From: a bacterium
GTDB taxonomy: Bacteria > Desulfobacterota > Binatia > UBA12015
DNA: 25,189 nt
Assembly (NCBI GenBank): GCA_018970825.1
Contig: JAGWVP010000001.1
Coordinates: 1-25,189, forward strand
Direction: 5' to 3'
Made by a program: the position numbers and the translations under genes
The notes under the pieces: generated by a model
Told to the model about the DNA's origin: nothing
The model's input: only the letters and a program-made list of their open reading frames with translations
Database searches by the model: none
Shown: piece after piece, positions 1 to 6,879 of the stretch
Numbering within the stretch: position 1 is the stretch's first letter
How the letters are laid out: every line of letters begins with the position of its first letter

Positions 1-2
1 AC

Positions 3-158
3 GAGACCTTCATCCGCCAGCTGAGCGTGATTCACAAGGAAGGGCGGCACTTCTCGCCGGCCGCCGAGCGGTTCATCGAGACGCTGGTGCCGAGCGAGGC
101 GCAGTCGGGAATCGAGCCCCCGTCGGAGAACGAGAAGGCGTCCTCGGCGGCGGGCTGA
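3..158 (+). CDS. Probable LysR-family transcriptional regulator, C-terminal end only (partial)
   Basis: An open frame runs in from the left edge and stops with TGA at 156-158, giving the last 51 residues of a protein. The readable part contains RQLSVIHKEGRHFSPAAERF followed by IETL. This resembles the last strand and helix of the LysR effector-binding domain, where a 'hkdr.lsPaa.aFie' pattern is common. The final 20 or so residues are polar, Glu/Ser/Pro-rich and probably disordered. The DNA-binding domain lies outside the window, so the target genes cannot be named. Its 3' end overlaps the 3' end of the convergent PadR gene by 86 bases. The family call rests on a short segment and is moderate. 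Confidence 0.5.
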   Translation, partial: ETFIRQLSVIHKEGRHFSPAAERFIETLVPSEAQSGIEPPSENEKASSAAG

Positions 159-777
159 TCCGCCCGTCCGGGGAAGACGAGGCGCCGGGGACCCGCGTCC
201 CGTCGGGGCGAGGGCGCCCGGTCCGCGGACCGGCGAAGGACCCGGACTCGCCGGCCAGGACGAGCCACGCCTCGAGCAACTCGATCTCCACCGCGAGCCG
301 CGACCGCTCGCGCGCGCGGTCGGCACGGGCGAGCGCCGCGTGCAGGGTGGGCGCCGCGGGATCGCCCGAGCGCCCGCGGAGTTCCGCCGCCTCGAGCCTC
401 GCGAGCGCGCGACGCCTGGCGTCGAGCTCGTTGCGAGCCGCCGCCGCGCGGCCCGCGTTCCCCGTCCCCGCGATCGCGAGCCGCACGAGCAGCGGCCGTC
501 GCAGCCAGTCCGCCGACGGCACCGGCCGGGCGAGCCAGCGATCGAGTTCCCGGCGGCCGAGATCGGTCACTTGCCAGACTCGCCGTCCGCGGGCGTCGGG
601 CGGCTCCTGGGCCGGCGCGATCGCGCCCTCGCGCTCGAGTGCACCGAGCGTCTCGTAGACGCGCGCGGACTCGACCCGCCGGACGGCGCCGGCGAGGGCC
701 GCGAGCCGCGCGGCGACGCGGTATCCGTGCGAGGGCTCCTGCCCGAGGAGCCCGAGGACCAGGTGCTTGAGTGCCAT
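73..777 (-). CDS. PadR-family transcriptional regulator
   Basis: 234 residues. The N-terminus, MALKHLVLGLLGQEPSHGYR, is the classic PadR winged-helix start (short helix, then 'G..hGYei'). It continues with VYETLGALEREGAIAP (recognition helix and start of the wing) and RRVWQVTDLGRRELDRWLA, matching PadR 'Y.lT..G...l..wl'. Residues about 85-180 are helical, as expected for the C-terminal dimerisation domain. From about residue 182 the chain becomes Pro/Arg/Ser/Gly-rich, and this tail is antisense to the upstream LysR gene, so it may be a disordered extension. The ATG at 777 has a strong GGAGG 8 bases upstream (786-790). The perfect inverted repeat at 841-863 lies 63 bases upstream and is the obvious autoregulatory operator candidate. 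PadR proteins usually repress transporters, stress genes or themselves; the ligand is unknown. The neighbouring oxidoreductase on the same strand is a possible target. Confidence 0.85.
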   Translation of the reverse strand: MALKHLVLGLLGQEPSHGYRVAARLAALAGAVRRVESARVYETLGALEREGAIAPAQEPPDARGRRVWQVTDLGRRELDRWLARPVPSADWLRRPLLVRLAIAGTGNAGRAAAARNELDARRRALARLEAAELRGRSGDPAAPTLHAALARADRARERSRLAVEIELLEAWLVLAGESGSFAGPRTGRPRPDGTRVPGASSSPDGRISPPPRTPSRSPTGARFPTAPRSAPASR

Positions 778-840
778 GCGATCGACCTCCCGCGGGCTCG
801 ATCATCACGCCGTCGGTGCCCGGCCAAGCACCCGGCCCGC

Positions 841-863
841 CTTCATGCACTCGGTGCATGAAG
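841..863. promoter_or_regulatory. Perfect 10+10 bp inverted repeat, probable PadR operator
   Basis: CTTCATGCAC (841-850), a 3-base spacer TCG, then GTGCATGAAG (854-863), a perfect inverted repeat. It sits between the oxidoreductase stop (892) and the padR start (777), both on the minus strand. The core has the layout ATGCA-N5-TGCAT, close to known PadR-family sites (ATGT-N8-ACAT; AphA-type TATGCA/TGCATA half-sites). No T-run follows, which argues against a simple intrinsic terminator, although the RNA could also form a hairpin after the oxidoreductase gene. Confidence 0.65.
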
Positions 864-891
864 ACCGCCGTCGCGGGGGCGTCGACCCGGC

Positions 892-1821
892 TCAGCCGAG
901 CAGCGGCCTCACCTCGGCGGCGAACAGCTCGAGCTGCTCGGGGCTGCCGAAGTCGCCGAACATGATCGCGAACTCGCCCACGCCGAGCGCCGCGCGCGCG
1001 CGCAGGGCCTCGGCCACCTGCTCCGGCTCGCCGACGTGGCAATCGCCGTCGAAGCGGGCGAACCCGCCGATCCGCTCCATCGCGCGCTCGCGGGCCTCGC
1101 GCACGCCCCGCTCGCCGCGCCCGACCACGACCAGCACCTGCTCGGAGACCGCGATCGCGTCGGGATCGCGCCCGATGCGCTCGCACTCGCGCCGGAGGCG
1201 CTCGCGCTTCGCCGCGAGCTCGCGCCAGGCCGGGTTCGGGCAGTTCCACTCGTCGGCGTGCCGCGCCACGAGCGCGAGCAGGCGTTCTCCCGCGCCGCCG
1301 ACGACGATCGGCAGCCGCCCCGGCTTCGGCAGCGACGGAGCGTCCGCGACCGAGTGGTGGCGACCGGCGAAGTTCGCCCGCGGGTCGCGCCACAGGCGAC
1401 GAGCGATCTCGATCGTCTCCTCGAGCTGCTCGAGCCGGACGCCGGCCCGCGGAAACGGGTAGCCGAAGGCACGGTACTCGTCCTCCATCCAGCCGACGCC
1501 GAGCCCGAGGCGCAGCCGTCCGCCGGACATGGCGTCGACGCTCGCCGCGAGCTTCGCGAGCAGCCCGGGCGAACGATACGAGTGGCAGGCGACGAGCGGT
1601 CCGATCGACACCCGGCGCGTGGCGAGCGCGACTCCGGCGAGCGCGGTCCAGACCTCGAGGTGATCCCGGTCGGGCTCGCCCGGAAACCAGAAGTGGTCGT
1701 CGAACCAGAGAGCGTCGTAGCCGAGGCTCTCGATCTCGCGCGCGCGGGACTCGACCTCGGGCCAGCGCAAGCCCGCGAGCGGCAGGAAGACGCCGCATCG
1801 TGGCGCACGGGGAAGGCTCAC
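892..1821 (-). CDS. LLM-class flavin/F420-dependent oxidoreductase (luciferase-like TIM barrel)
   Basis: 309 residues from a GTG start at 1821. The protein begins VSLPRAPRCGVFLPL, the first strand of the barrel; the frame stays open upstream, but that part (to 2025) is Arg/Pro-rich, antisense to asd and unlike the family. Family landmarks in order are ESLGYDALWFDDHFWFP, then ATRRVSIGPLV, SGGRLRLGLGVGWMEDEYRA (the LLM 'GGR..lGvGvGW...E' motif), PIVVGGAGERLLALVARHADEWN, and a C-terminal EFAIMF strand. These match the F420-type LLM oxidoreductases that reduce or oxidise small organic substrates using F420 or FMN. The substrate cannot be read from sequence. No clear ribosome binding site precedes the GTG. 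The gene is divergent from asd and followed on the same strand by padR. Confidence 0.85.
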   Translation of the reverse strand: MSLPRAPRCGVFLPLAGLRWPEVESRAREIESLGYDALWFDDHFWFPGEPDRDHLEVWTALAGVALATRRVSIGPLVACHSYRSPGLLAKLAASVDAMSGGRLRLGLGVGWMEDEYRAFGYPFPRAGVRLEQLEETIEIARRLWRDPRANFAGRHHSVADAPSLPKPGRLPIVVGGAGERLLALVARHADEWNCPNPAWRELAAKRERLRRECERIGRDPDAIAVSEQVLVVVGRGERGVREARERAMERIGGFARFDGDCHVGEPEQVAEALRARAALGVGEFAIMFGDFGSPEQLELFAAEVRPLLG

Positions 1822-1844
1822 GATCGGCAGATTGCACCGTTTCG

Positions 1845-1902
1845 GCGCCCGGGCGCAACGCGGCGAGTTCGCGCCACGATCGTGGAGGCCCGGGCGCCCG
1901 GG
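1845..1902. repeat. Three perfect palindromes in the oxidoreductase/asd divergent region
   Basis: The 136-base divergent intergenic region holds GCGCCCGGGCGC (1845-1856), CCACGATCGTGG (1874-1885) and CCCGGGCGCCCGGG (1889-1902). The first and third share the 9-mer GCGCCCGGG, 49 bases apart. The third directly abuts the TTGACA of the proposed asd promoter. CG-only palindromes are common in such GC-rich DNA, so only their spacing and position suggest a regulatory role. Confidence 0.4.
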
Positions 1903-1931
1903 TTGACAACGCGACGGTCGGTCGCGACGGT
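1903..1931 (+). promoter_or_regulatory. Candidate sigma70 promoter for asd
   Basis: TTGACA at 1903-1908 is a perfect -35 hexamer. After a 17-base spacer comes GACGGT (1926-1931), a weak -10 keeping A at position 2 and T at position 6. It would give a leader of about 20 bases before the asd ATG at 1958, which is preceded by GGGGGA (1944-1949). Confidence 0.45.
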
Positions 1932-1957
1932 TCCTGCGGAATCGGGGGATCGAATCG

Positions 1958-3040
1958 ATGGCGGACAAGCGTGATCGTCGCGTCGCGGTGGTGGGAGCCA
2001 CCGGGGTCGCCGGGCAGCAGTTCATCGCGGCGCTCGACCGCCACCCGTGGTTCCGGGTGACGGCGCTCGCCGCCTCGGAGCGCTCGGCCGGGCGCAGCTA
2101 CCGCGAGGCTCTCACCGACGCGAAGACCGGCGCCCGACGCTGGTACTGCGACGAGGATCCCTCGCCCGAGATGCTCTCGATGCCGGTCGTCGACGCGCGC
2201 GATCTCGATCTCGACGCCTGCGACATCGTCTTCACCGCCGTCGAGAGCGACGCGGCCCGCGATCTCGAGCCCCGCTTCGCCAAGCGCCAGCCGGTGTTCT
2301 CGACCGCGTCCGCCTTCCGCTACGAGGAGGACGTCCCGATCGCCGTCCCCGGCGTGAACCTCGACCACCTCGACATCGTCGCGGCCCAGCAGAAGAAGCG
2401 CGGCTGGAAGGGCTTCGTCGTCCCGCTGCCGAACTGCACCACGATGGGGCTCGTCGTGACCCTCAAGCCGCTGCTCGACGCCTTCGGGCTCCGCCGCGTC
2501 GTCATGACCTCGATGCAGGGGCTCTCGGGTGCCGGTCGCTCGCCCGGCGTCGCGGCTCTCGACGTGGTCGACAACGTGATCCCGTACATCGTCGGCGAGG
2601 AGGAGAAGGTCGCAAAGGAGACCGGCAAGATCCTGGGCGGCGTCGCGGGCGACCGTTTCGCGCCGCACCCGGTCATGGTCGCCGCGACCTGCACGCGCGC
2701 GAACGTGCGCGAGGGACACACCGAGGCCGTGCAGGTCGAGCTCGAGCGCGAGGCGACCCTCGACCAGGTGCGCGAGTGCTTCCTGCGCTTCGGATCCGAG
2801 TTCTGCGCGCGCGGCCTGCCGTCGGCCCCGCAGAACCTGATCGTGCTCCACGACGACCCCTTCCGCCCGCAGCCGCGGCTCGACCGCGAGGCCGGCGGCG
2901 GCATGTCGACCTCGGTCGGCCGGCTCCGCCTCGACGCGGCGGGCCTGCGCTACATGCTCGTGTCGCACAACACGAAGATGGGGGCCGCCAAGGGCGCGGT
3001 GCTGGTCGCCGAGCACCTGGTGGACGCGGGCCGCATCTGA
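1958..3040 (+). CDS. asd: Aspartate-semialdehyde dehydrogenase, archaeal/fungal type
   Basis: 360 residues. It reduces aspartyl phosphate to aspartate semialdehyde with NADPH, the branch point to lysine/diaminopimelate, methionine and threonine. The N-terminus has the Rossmann motif VAVVGATGVAGQQF. The catalytic cysteine is C160 in PLPNCTTMGL, the acyl-binding segment is GLSGAGRSPG, and the active-site histidine is H254 in VREGHTEAV. The PNCTT context and 'dGHTE' histidine region, with overall length near 360, place it with the archaeal/fungal-type ASADH rather than the usual bacterial enzyme of about 340 residues. The ATG at 1958 follows a good GGGGGA 8 bases upstream. Its stop overlaps the proposed CTG start of the next gene. 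Diaminopimelate feeds the tripeptide used by MurF, encoded later in the window. Confidence 0.93.
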   Translation: MADKRDRRVAVVGATGVAGQQFIAALDRHPWFRVTALAASERSAGRSYREALTDAKTGARRWYCDEDPSPEMLSMPVVDARDLDLDACDIVFTAVESDAARDLEPRFAKRQPVFSTASAFRYEEDVPIAVPGVNLDHLDIVAAQQKKRGWKGFVVPLPNCTTMGLVVTLKPLLDAFGLRRVVMTSMQGLSGAGRSPGVAALDVVDNVIPYIVGEEEKVAKETGKILGGVAGDRFAPHPVMVAATCTRANVREGHTEAVQVELEREATLDQVRECFLRFGSEFCARGLPSAPQNLIVLHDDPFRPQPRLDREAGGGMSTSVGRLRLDAAGLRYMLVSHNTKMGAAKGAVLVAEHLVDAGRI

Positions 3041-4914
3041 CGCCGGGGGACGATCGGCGCGAGGCCGCGCGCGGCCTCGCCGCCGTCCTCGCGCTGGGCG
3101 CCCTGCTCCTCCTCCCGGGACTCGGAAGCTACCCGCTCGTCGACCCGACCGAGGCTCGACACGCCGCGGTCGCGAGCGAGATGGCGCGGGAGCACCGCGT
3201 GCTCGTGCCGCTCCTCTACGGCGAGCCCTACCGCGACAAGCCCTCGCCCTACTACCTCCTGTTGCGCGCGGCCCGGCGGCTTCCGCTCGGGGTCGAGGCC
3301 GCGCTGCGGCTGCCGTCGGTGGTCGGGACGCTCGCGACCGCGTTCCTGCTGTTCGGCTTCGCCCGCAGGCGCATCGGCTCGCGCGCGGCCGCGGTCGGCA
3401 CGGCGGTGTTCCTCGCCTCGCCGCTCGTCGTGGTGCTCGGTCGGTTCGCGGACCAGGACGCGCTCCTCGCGACCTTCGTCACGGCCGCGGTCGTCGGACT
3501 CCTCGCGGTCCTCGACGACCCGTCGCGCAGTCTCGCCCCGGCCGCGGTCGCGATGGGCCTCGGCTCGTGGGTGAAGGGGCCGGTCGCGATCGTGTTGCCG
3601 GCGTTCGCCGCGGGGGTCGTCGCCGCTTCCCGGCGCCGTCTGCCCGACGGGGACCTCCTGCGGCGGGCCGCGCTCGCAGGCGTCGTCGCGTGCGCGATCT
3701 TCGCGGCCTGGGTCGTGCCGGCGTGGGTCGCCGACCGGGACTACGTCTCGGCCTTCCTGCTGCAGCACAACGTCGGCCGGTTCGCCGACGCGTCGACCGG
3801 GCACCCGAAGCCCTTCTGGTTCTACCTGCCCGCGATGCTGGGGGCGATGCTGCCGTGGTCGCTGCTCCTGCCTGCCGCGATCGCGGCCCCGGCCTCCACC
3901 CGCGCCGGCGCGCGGGATGCGGAACGCGACCTGCTCGCGTGGGCGGCGGCGATCGTCGGCTTCTACTCGCTCTCGCGCGCGAAGAGCGCGGGCTACGTGC
4001 TGCCGGCGGTCGGGCCGATCGCGCTCTGGCTCGGATCTCGACTGGTCGCGGTCGCGGACCTCGCGACGGACCGCTTCCCCGCCGGGAAAGACGCGCGGGC
4101 CGGAGGTGTCGATGCCGCCGCGGCGGCGGCCGTTGCGGGCGAGCGTGCGACGGCCGTCGAGCCGGTCGCGCTCGCCCGCGTCGACGGGCTGCTGCGCGCG
4201 GCACTCGGCGTGCTCGCCGCCGCGACCGCGGTCTCGCCGCTCGCCGCCTGGATCGCGCTGCACCGCGAGGCACCCGCGATCGCGGCCCCGGCCGCGCTCC
4301 TCCTGGTCCCGGTCGCGATGGTCGGCCTTCTCTCGGCCCGTGCCGCCTGGCGCGAGCCTCGCCCGCTGCGCGGCGCCGCCCTCTGGACCGGGCTCGCCGC
4401 GACGTGTCTCGTCGTCGTCGTCTACGCGGCGCTGGCTCCACTCGCCGCGGAGATCGCGAGCGACCGGCACCTCGCTCGCTTCGCAGCGGAGCGGGCGCCG
4501 GGACTTCCGCTCGTCGGCTTCCGGCTCCACCCCGCGTCGCTCGCCTTCTACTCGCCCGGGGCGGTACGCAAGGAAGTCGACGTCGAGGAGGTGAAGCGGC
4601 TCGCGGCCTCGGGCCCGATCGTCGTGCTGGCGCGGGAGAGGGACGAGCGGGCGCTCGAGGAAGCAGGACTCCGCCTCCATCGCTGGACCCCGAGCGCGCG
4701 CCATTGCCTGTTCGGCACGACGCCCTCGCCGCCCGTGCCGGCCGCGGGCGACGACCGAGGGGCCGGGTCGATGCCCTCCGAGGCGCCCGGCGATCGCGGG
4801 GCGGGTCCCGGGGCGACCCGCGAGCGGGCCGGTCCGCGACGACGTGCCGACGCGGTCCCGGCGACGGGGCGACGGGGGCGACCCGCGTCGGACCCGGCCG
4901 CCTCTCGATGCTAG
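3037..4914 (+). CDS. ArnT-like membrane glycosyltransferase (GT-C fold), first of a tandem pair; probable CTG start
   Basis: About 625 residues. It resembles dolichyl-phosphate-mannose/ArnT family transferases, which move a sugar from a polyprenyl phosphate to a periplasmic acceptor such as lipid A or protein. After TM1 comes YPLVDPTEARHAAVASEMA, the family's acidic catalytic loop, then GEPYRDKPSPYYLL. Later segments are WVKGPVAIVLPAF, HNVGRFADASTGHPKPFWFY, GAMLPWSLLLPA and SLSRAKSAGYVLPA, all typical ArnT conserved regions, among about a dozen hydrophobic segments. The last 65 residues or so are a Gly/Arg/Pro-rich tail. No ATG, GTG or TTG occurs in frame before TM1; the first usable codon is CTG at 3037, overlapping the asd stop as CTGA. 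The next in-frame ATG (3181) would delete TM1 and the acidic loop. Substrate unknown. Confidence 0.8.
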   Translation: MTPGDDRREAARGLAAVLALGALLLLPGLGSYPLVDPTEARHAAVASEMAREHRVLVPLLYGEPYRDKPSPYYLLLRAARRLPLGVEAALRLPSVVGTLATAFLLFGFARRRIGSRAAAVGTAVFLASPLVVVLGRFADQDALLATFVTAAVVGLLAVLDDPSRSLAPAAVAMGLGSWVKGPVAIVLPAFAAGVVAASRRRLPDGDLLRRAALAGVVACAIFAAWVVPAWVADRDYVSAFLLQHNVGRFADASTGHPKPFWFYLPAMLGAMLPWSLLLPAAIAAPASTRAGARDAERDLLAWAAAIVGFYSLSRAKSAGYVLPAVGPIALWLGSRLVAVADLATDRFPAGKDARAGGVDAAAAAAVAGERATAVEPVALARVDGLLRAALGVLAAATAVSPLAAWIALHREAPAIAAPAALLLVPVAMVGLLSARAAWREPRPLRGAALWTGLAATCLVVVVYAALAPLAAEIASDRHLARFAAERAPGLPLVGFRLHPASLAFYSPGAVRKEVDVEEVKRLAASGPIVVLARERDERALEEAGLRLHRWTPSARHCLFGTTPSPPVPAAGDDRGAGSMPSEAPGDRGAGPGATRERAGPRRRADAVPATGRRGRPASDPAASRC

Positions 4915-4924
4915 AGGCGAGCCG

Positions 4925-6784
4925 ATGCCCCGCTCCGTCTCGTTTCTCGCAGGCGCTCTCGCGATCGCGGTACTCGCCGCGGCGGTGAACCTCCCCGGGA
5001 TCTCGGACCAGCCCTTCTACACGAAGGGCGAACCGCGCGAGGCCATGGTGGTCTGGGAGATGGCCCACGACGGCGGGCTCGTCCTGCCGCTGCGCAACGG
5101 GACCGAGATCCCGTCGAAGCCGCCGTTCTTCCACTGGCTCGGGCTTCTCTCGTCGAAGGCGCTCGGCTCGGTGTCGGAACTGAGCGTGCGGTTGCCGTCG
5201 GCGGTGCTCGGCACGCTCGGCACGGTCGCGGTCTATGCCTTCGGCGCGTGGACCGGCCGCCTGCGGTCGGGCGCCCTCGCCGCGACGTCGCTGCTGCTCT
5301 CGTTCGAGTGGCTCCGCGCGGCGCGCTCGGCTCGCGTCGACATGACGCTCACCTTCTTCCTCACCGCCGCCTTCCTTCTGTTCGGCGTGATGGATCGCGC
5401 CGGCGTGACGCGCGCACGTCTCGTCCTCTTCTACGCCTGCGTCGTCGCCGCGAGCCTCGGCAAGGGGCCGGTCGGGATCGCGCTGCCGGCGGCGGTCGTC
5501 CTCGTCTACGCCGCGATCCGGCCGCCCGGGGACGAGGGCTCGCTCGTCGGCCGGGTGCCCGCGAGCCCCGGCGAGGACCCGGGCCCGCTGCGATGGCGGG
5601 AGCGCTTTCGGAGCGTGGTCGCGACCGTGCGCGATCTCGAGCCCCTGCCCGGGCTGGCGGCGGTCCTGCTGGTGGTCGGCGGCTGGTACGCGGCCGCCCT
5701 GTGGATCGGCGGCGACAGCTTCTTCGTGAAGCAGGTGCTGAAGGAGAACGTGTTCCGCGTGATCGACCCCGAGCGGCTCGACACGGGGCACGTCCACGGG
5801 CCGTTCTACTTCGTCCCCGGGTTCCTCCTGGGCGCGCTGCCCTGGAGCCTGCTCGCCCCGGCGATCGCGTGGTGGATCTGGCGCTCTCGCCCGGTCGACG
5901 CGACCACCCGCTACCTGGTCGTCTGGTTCTTCGTCGTGATCGGCCTCTTCTCGATCGCGTCCTCGAAGCGCACCGTCTACATCCTGCCGGCCTATCCCGC
6001 CGCGGCCCTCCTGTTCGGGCGAGTGCTCGGACCGGGGCCGGAGGGGTCGGCGCAGCGCCGTCTCGCCGGCGCGGGCTTCGCGCTCGGGGCCGCGGCGATC
6101 GCGCTCGTGGGCCTGGCCGGCCTCCTGATCGCGAGCGGGCTGCCGATCGCGTCGTGGATCGCGCCCCGGCTCGAGGCGCACGACGCCCAGGGCCTGCAGG
6201 CCGCGGTCCGGTCGCTCTTCGAGCATCGCTGGATCGCGATCGCCGCCGCGGCGGTCTCGATCGCGACCGCCGTCGCCGCGGCCCGCGAGGCTCCGGGCGC
6301 GCACTGGCTGCGCGGCACGATGCTGCTCGCCGTCTCGATGGTCGTCCTGCTCGCCGGCGTGGTCGCGCCGGTCGAGCGCGGCATCGCCTGGAGCCGCTCG
6401 CTCGACTCGTTCCTGCGCGACGTCCGCGGCCGGGTCGGCGCCGAGCAGCTCGGCTTCCTGTGCACCTTCGACTACGGTGCGGTGTACTACTCGCAGGCGA
6501 GGTTCCCGGCCGACGGGGCCCCGCGCTGCGCCGCCCGGGACGCCGCGGGCGGACACTGCCGCGACCACGTCCGCGAGATGCTCGACGACGCGGACTGCAA
6601 GGACCCGGCGCGTCGCCTCGATGCGCTCCGGGCCGACGGGGCCCCGCGTCACGTGCTGCTCTGGGAAGAGGACCTGGGCGCACTCGCACCGGAGGTGGCC
6701 GTCGTCCTCCGCAGCGAGGGCAGCGGTCCCAAGGGCCGCTCCCGGATGTTGCTCGTCGAGCGCAAGCCGCACGCGGGAGCGTGA
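4925..6784 (+). CDS. ArnT-like membrane glycosyltransferase (GT-C fold), second of the pair
   Basis: 619 residues from ATG 4925, with AGAGG 7 bases upstream overlapping the previous gene's stop. The first loop reads YTKGEPREAMVVWEMAHDGG, then IPSKPPFFHWL, with further conserved segments GKGPVGIALPAA, VLKENVFRVIDPERL, GHVHGPFYFVPGFLLGALPW and SIASSKRTVYILPAYPAAA. These match the ArnT/Pmt-like family with a polyprenyl-phosphate sugar donor and periplasmic chemistry. The C-terminal soluble part (about residues 500-619) carries four cysteines (FLCTF, PRCAA, GHCRD, ADCKD) that could form disulfides in the periplasm. The gene follows its paralogue by 10 bases. Similarity is in motifs rather than throughout, so the two may act on different sugars or acceptors, or as partners. 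The donor and acceptor cannot be read from sequence. Confidence 0.82.
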   Translation: MPRSVSFLAGALAIAVLAAAVNLPGISDQPFYTKGEPREAMVVWEMAHDGGLVLPLRNGTEIPSKPPFFHWLGLLSSKALGSVSELSVRLPSAVLGTLGTVAVYAFGAWTGRLRSGALAATSLLLSFEWLRAARSARVDMTLTFFLTAAFLLFGVMDRAGVTRARLVLFYACVVAASLGKGPVGIALPAAVVLVYAAIRPPGDEGSLVGRVPASPGEDPGPLRWRERFRSVVATVRDLEPLPGLAAVLLVVGGWYAAALWIGGDSFFVKQVLKENVFRVIDPERLDTGHVHGPFYFVPGFLLGALPWSLLAPAIAWWIWRSRPVDATTRYLVVWFFVVIGLFSIASSKRTVYILPAYPAAALLFGRVLGPGPEGSAQRRLAGAGFALGAAAIALVGLAGLLIASGLPIASWIAPRLEAHDAQGLQAAVRSLFEHRWIAIAAAAVSIATAVAAAREAPGAHWLRGTMLLAVSMVVLLAGVVAPVERGIAWSRSLDSFLRDVRGRVGAEQLGFLCTFDYGAVYYSQARFPADGAPRCAARDAAGGHCRDHVREMLDDADCKDPARRLDALRADGAPRHVLLWEEDLGALAPEVAVVLRSEGSGPKGRSRMLLVERKPHAGA

Positions 6785-6832
6785 CGCCGCGGGGGGCGAC
6801 CGGGGAGTCCGCGGCGCGAAGCAGCCCGGGCC

Positions 6833-6862
6833 TTGGACGCGCGGCGGAGCGGGGCATAGGGT
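6833..6862 (+). promoter_or_regulatory. Candidate promoter for the flippase-like pair
   Basis: TTGGAC (6833-6838), an 18-base spacer and TAGGGT (6857-6862) lie in the 95-base gap before the gene at 6880. The -10 hexamer is identical to the one proposed for ccmE at 19729-19734. This could let the two flippase-like genes be transcribed apart from the glycosyltransferases. Confidence 0.35.
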
Positions 6863-6879
6863 TCGGCCGGAGTGCCGCC

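Noticed and set aside
841..863. The inverted repeat at 841-863 as an intrinsic terminator for the oxidoreductase gene
   Set aside because: The stem is perfect, but no T-run follows on the minus strand, and the site matches the PadR half-site layout. Operator is the better reading, although both roles remain possible.
1822..2025. Upstream extension of the oxidoreductase to an ATG at 2025
   Set aside because: It would overlap the divergent asd gene and add about 68 Arg/Pro-rich residues before the first barrel strand. The GTG at 1821 gives a family-like N-terminus.
32..3016. Very long open frame on the minus strand (994 codons) across padR, the oxidoreductase and asd
   Set aside because: It is antisense to three well-supported genes, is Arg/Ala/Gly-rich low complexity and shows no family motif. 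Stop-poor frames are expected in DNA this rich in GC.
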